From: JABMMZ01 sp964505065
GTDB taxonomy: Bacteria; Bacteroidota; Bacteroidia; NS11-12g; UBA955
Assembly: GCA_964505065.1 (NCBI GenBank)
Contig: CAZDGF010000050.1
Coordinates: forward strand, 1 to 24,213
DNA length: 24,213 nt
Direction: 5' to 3'
The notes beneath the pieces were generated by a model. The model was not told the DNA's origin and did not search any database. It worked only from the letters and a program-made list of their open reading frames with translations. A program made the position numbers and the translations under genes. Below are positions 24,129 through 24,213 of the stretch, one piece after another; the first letter of the stretch is position 1; every line of letters starts with the position of its first letter.

Positions 24129-24213
24129 ATGGCTTAAATTGATAATTATTTAACCTTATTTCAATAGCGTCCTAAATAAATAAAAAAAGAAGAAGGAAGT
24201 AAAGTAACTCAAA

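Overview
The window looks like chromosomal DNA from a low-G+C member of the Bacteroidota, probably near Chitinophagales or Sphingobacteriales. The lineage call is an inference. It rests on two proteins ending in type IX secretion (T9SS) sorting domains, on DUF4159, DUF5686 and DUF1573 proteins, on the long Bacteroidota form of NusB, on the order nusB-DUF1573-yajC-coaE, and on repeated matches to the Bacteroidota -7 promoter box TAnnTTTG just upstream of gene starts. No phage, complete insertion sequence, CRISPR array, tRNA or rRNA was seen.

Layout. 61-3033 (minus) is a run of pyrE, an ECF sigma factor, a zinc-binding anti-sigma factor, a secreted CxxC (Omp28-like) T9SS protein and a DoxX-like membrane protein. 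It looks like a redox- or stress-response module attached to a pyrimidine gene. A NUDIX hydrolase gene (3032-3640, plus) diverges from pyrE with overlapping start codons and ends at a perfect-palindrome terminator. 3701-5800 (minus) holds an OmpA-family envelope protein and a small lipoprotein that has lost its ATG. 5887-7780 (plus) is a tight operon of DUF4159, a diacylglycerol-kinase-like lipid kinase and a SUI1/YciH protein. 7865-11166 (plus) holds a large exported protein with a Cys/His motif pair, an HNH nuclease and a lipoprotein. 11163-14716 (minus) is the housekeeping operon nusB-DUF1573-yajC-coaE-HD phosphohydrolase. kdsB (LPS Kdo activation) and a DUF5686 outer-membrane protein follow upstream of it. 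18261-18519 (plus) is a frameshifted XRE-type regulator remnant. 18628-21324 (minus) encodes a secreted T9SS zinc metalloprotease. 21762-24106 (minus) is a two-gene operon of a sterol-desaturase-family protein and a GT-C-like membrane protein.

Most genes serve the cell envelope or housekeeping. The most unusual parts are the roughly 440-bp region ahead of the metalloprotease, the sigma/anti-sigma/CxxC/DoxX module, the start-less lipoprotein, the regulator pseudogene, and the pyrE/NUDIX junction with each promoter inside the other gene. The metalloprotease region carries a strong predicted promoter, a palindromic operator-like site, and a 119-nt element that folds as an RNA rod on one strand only.
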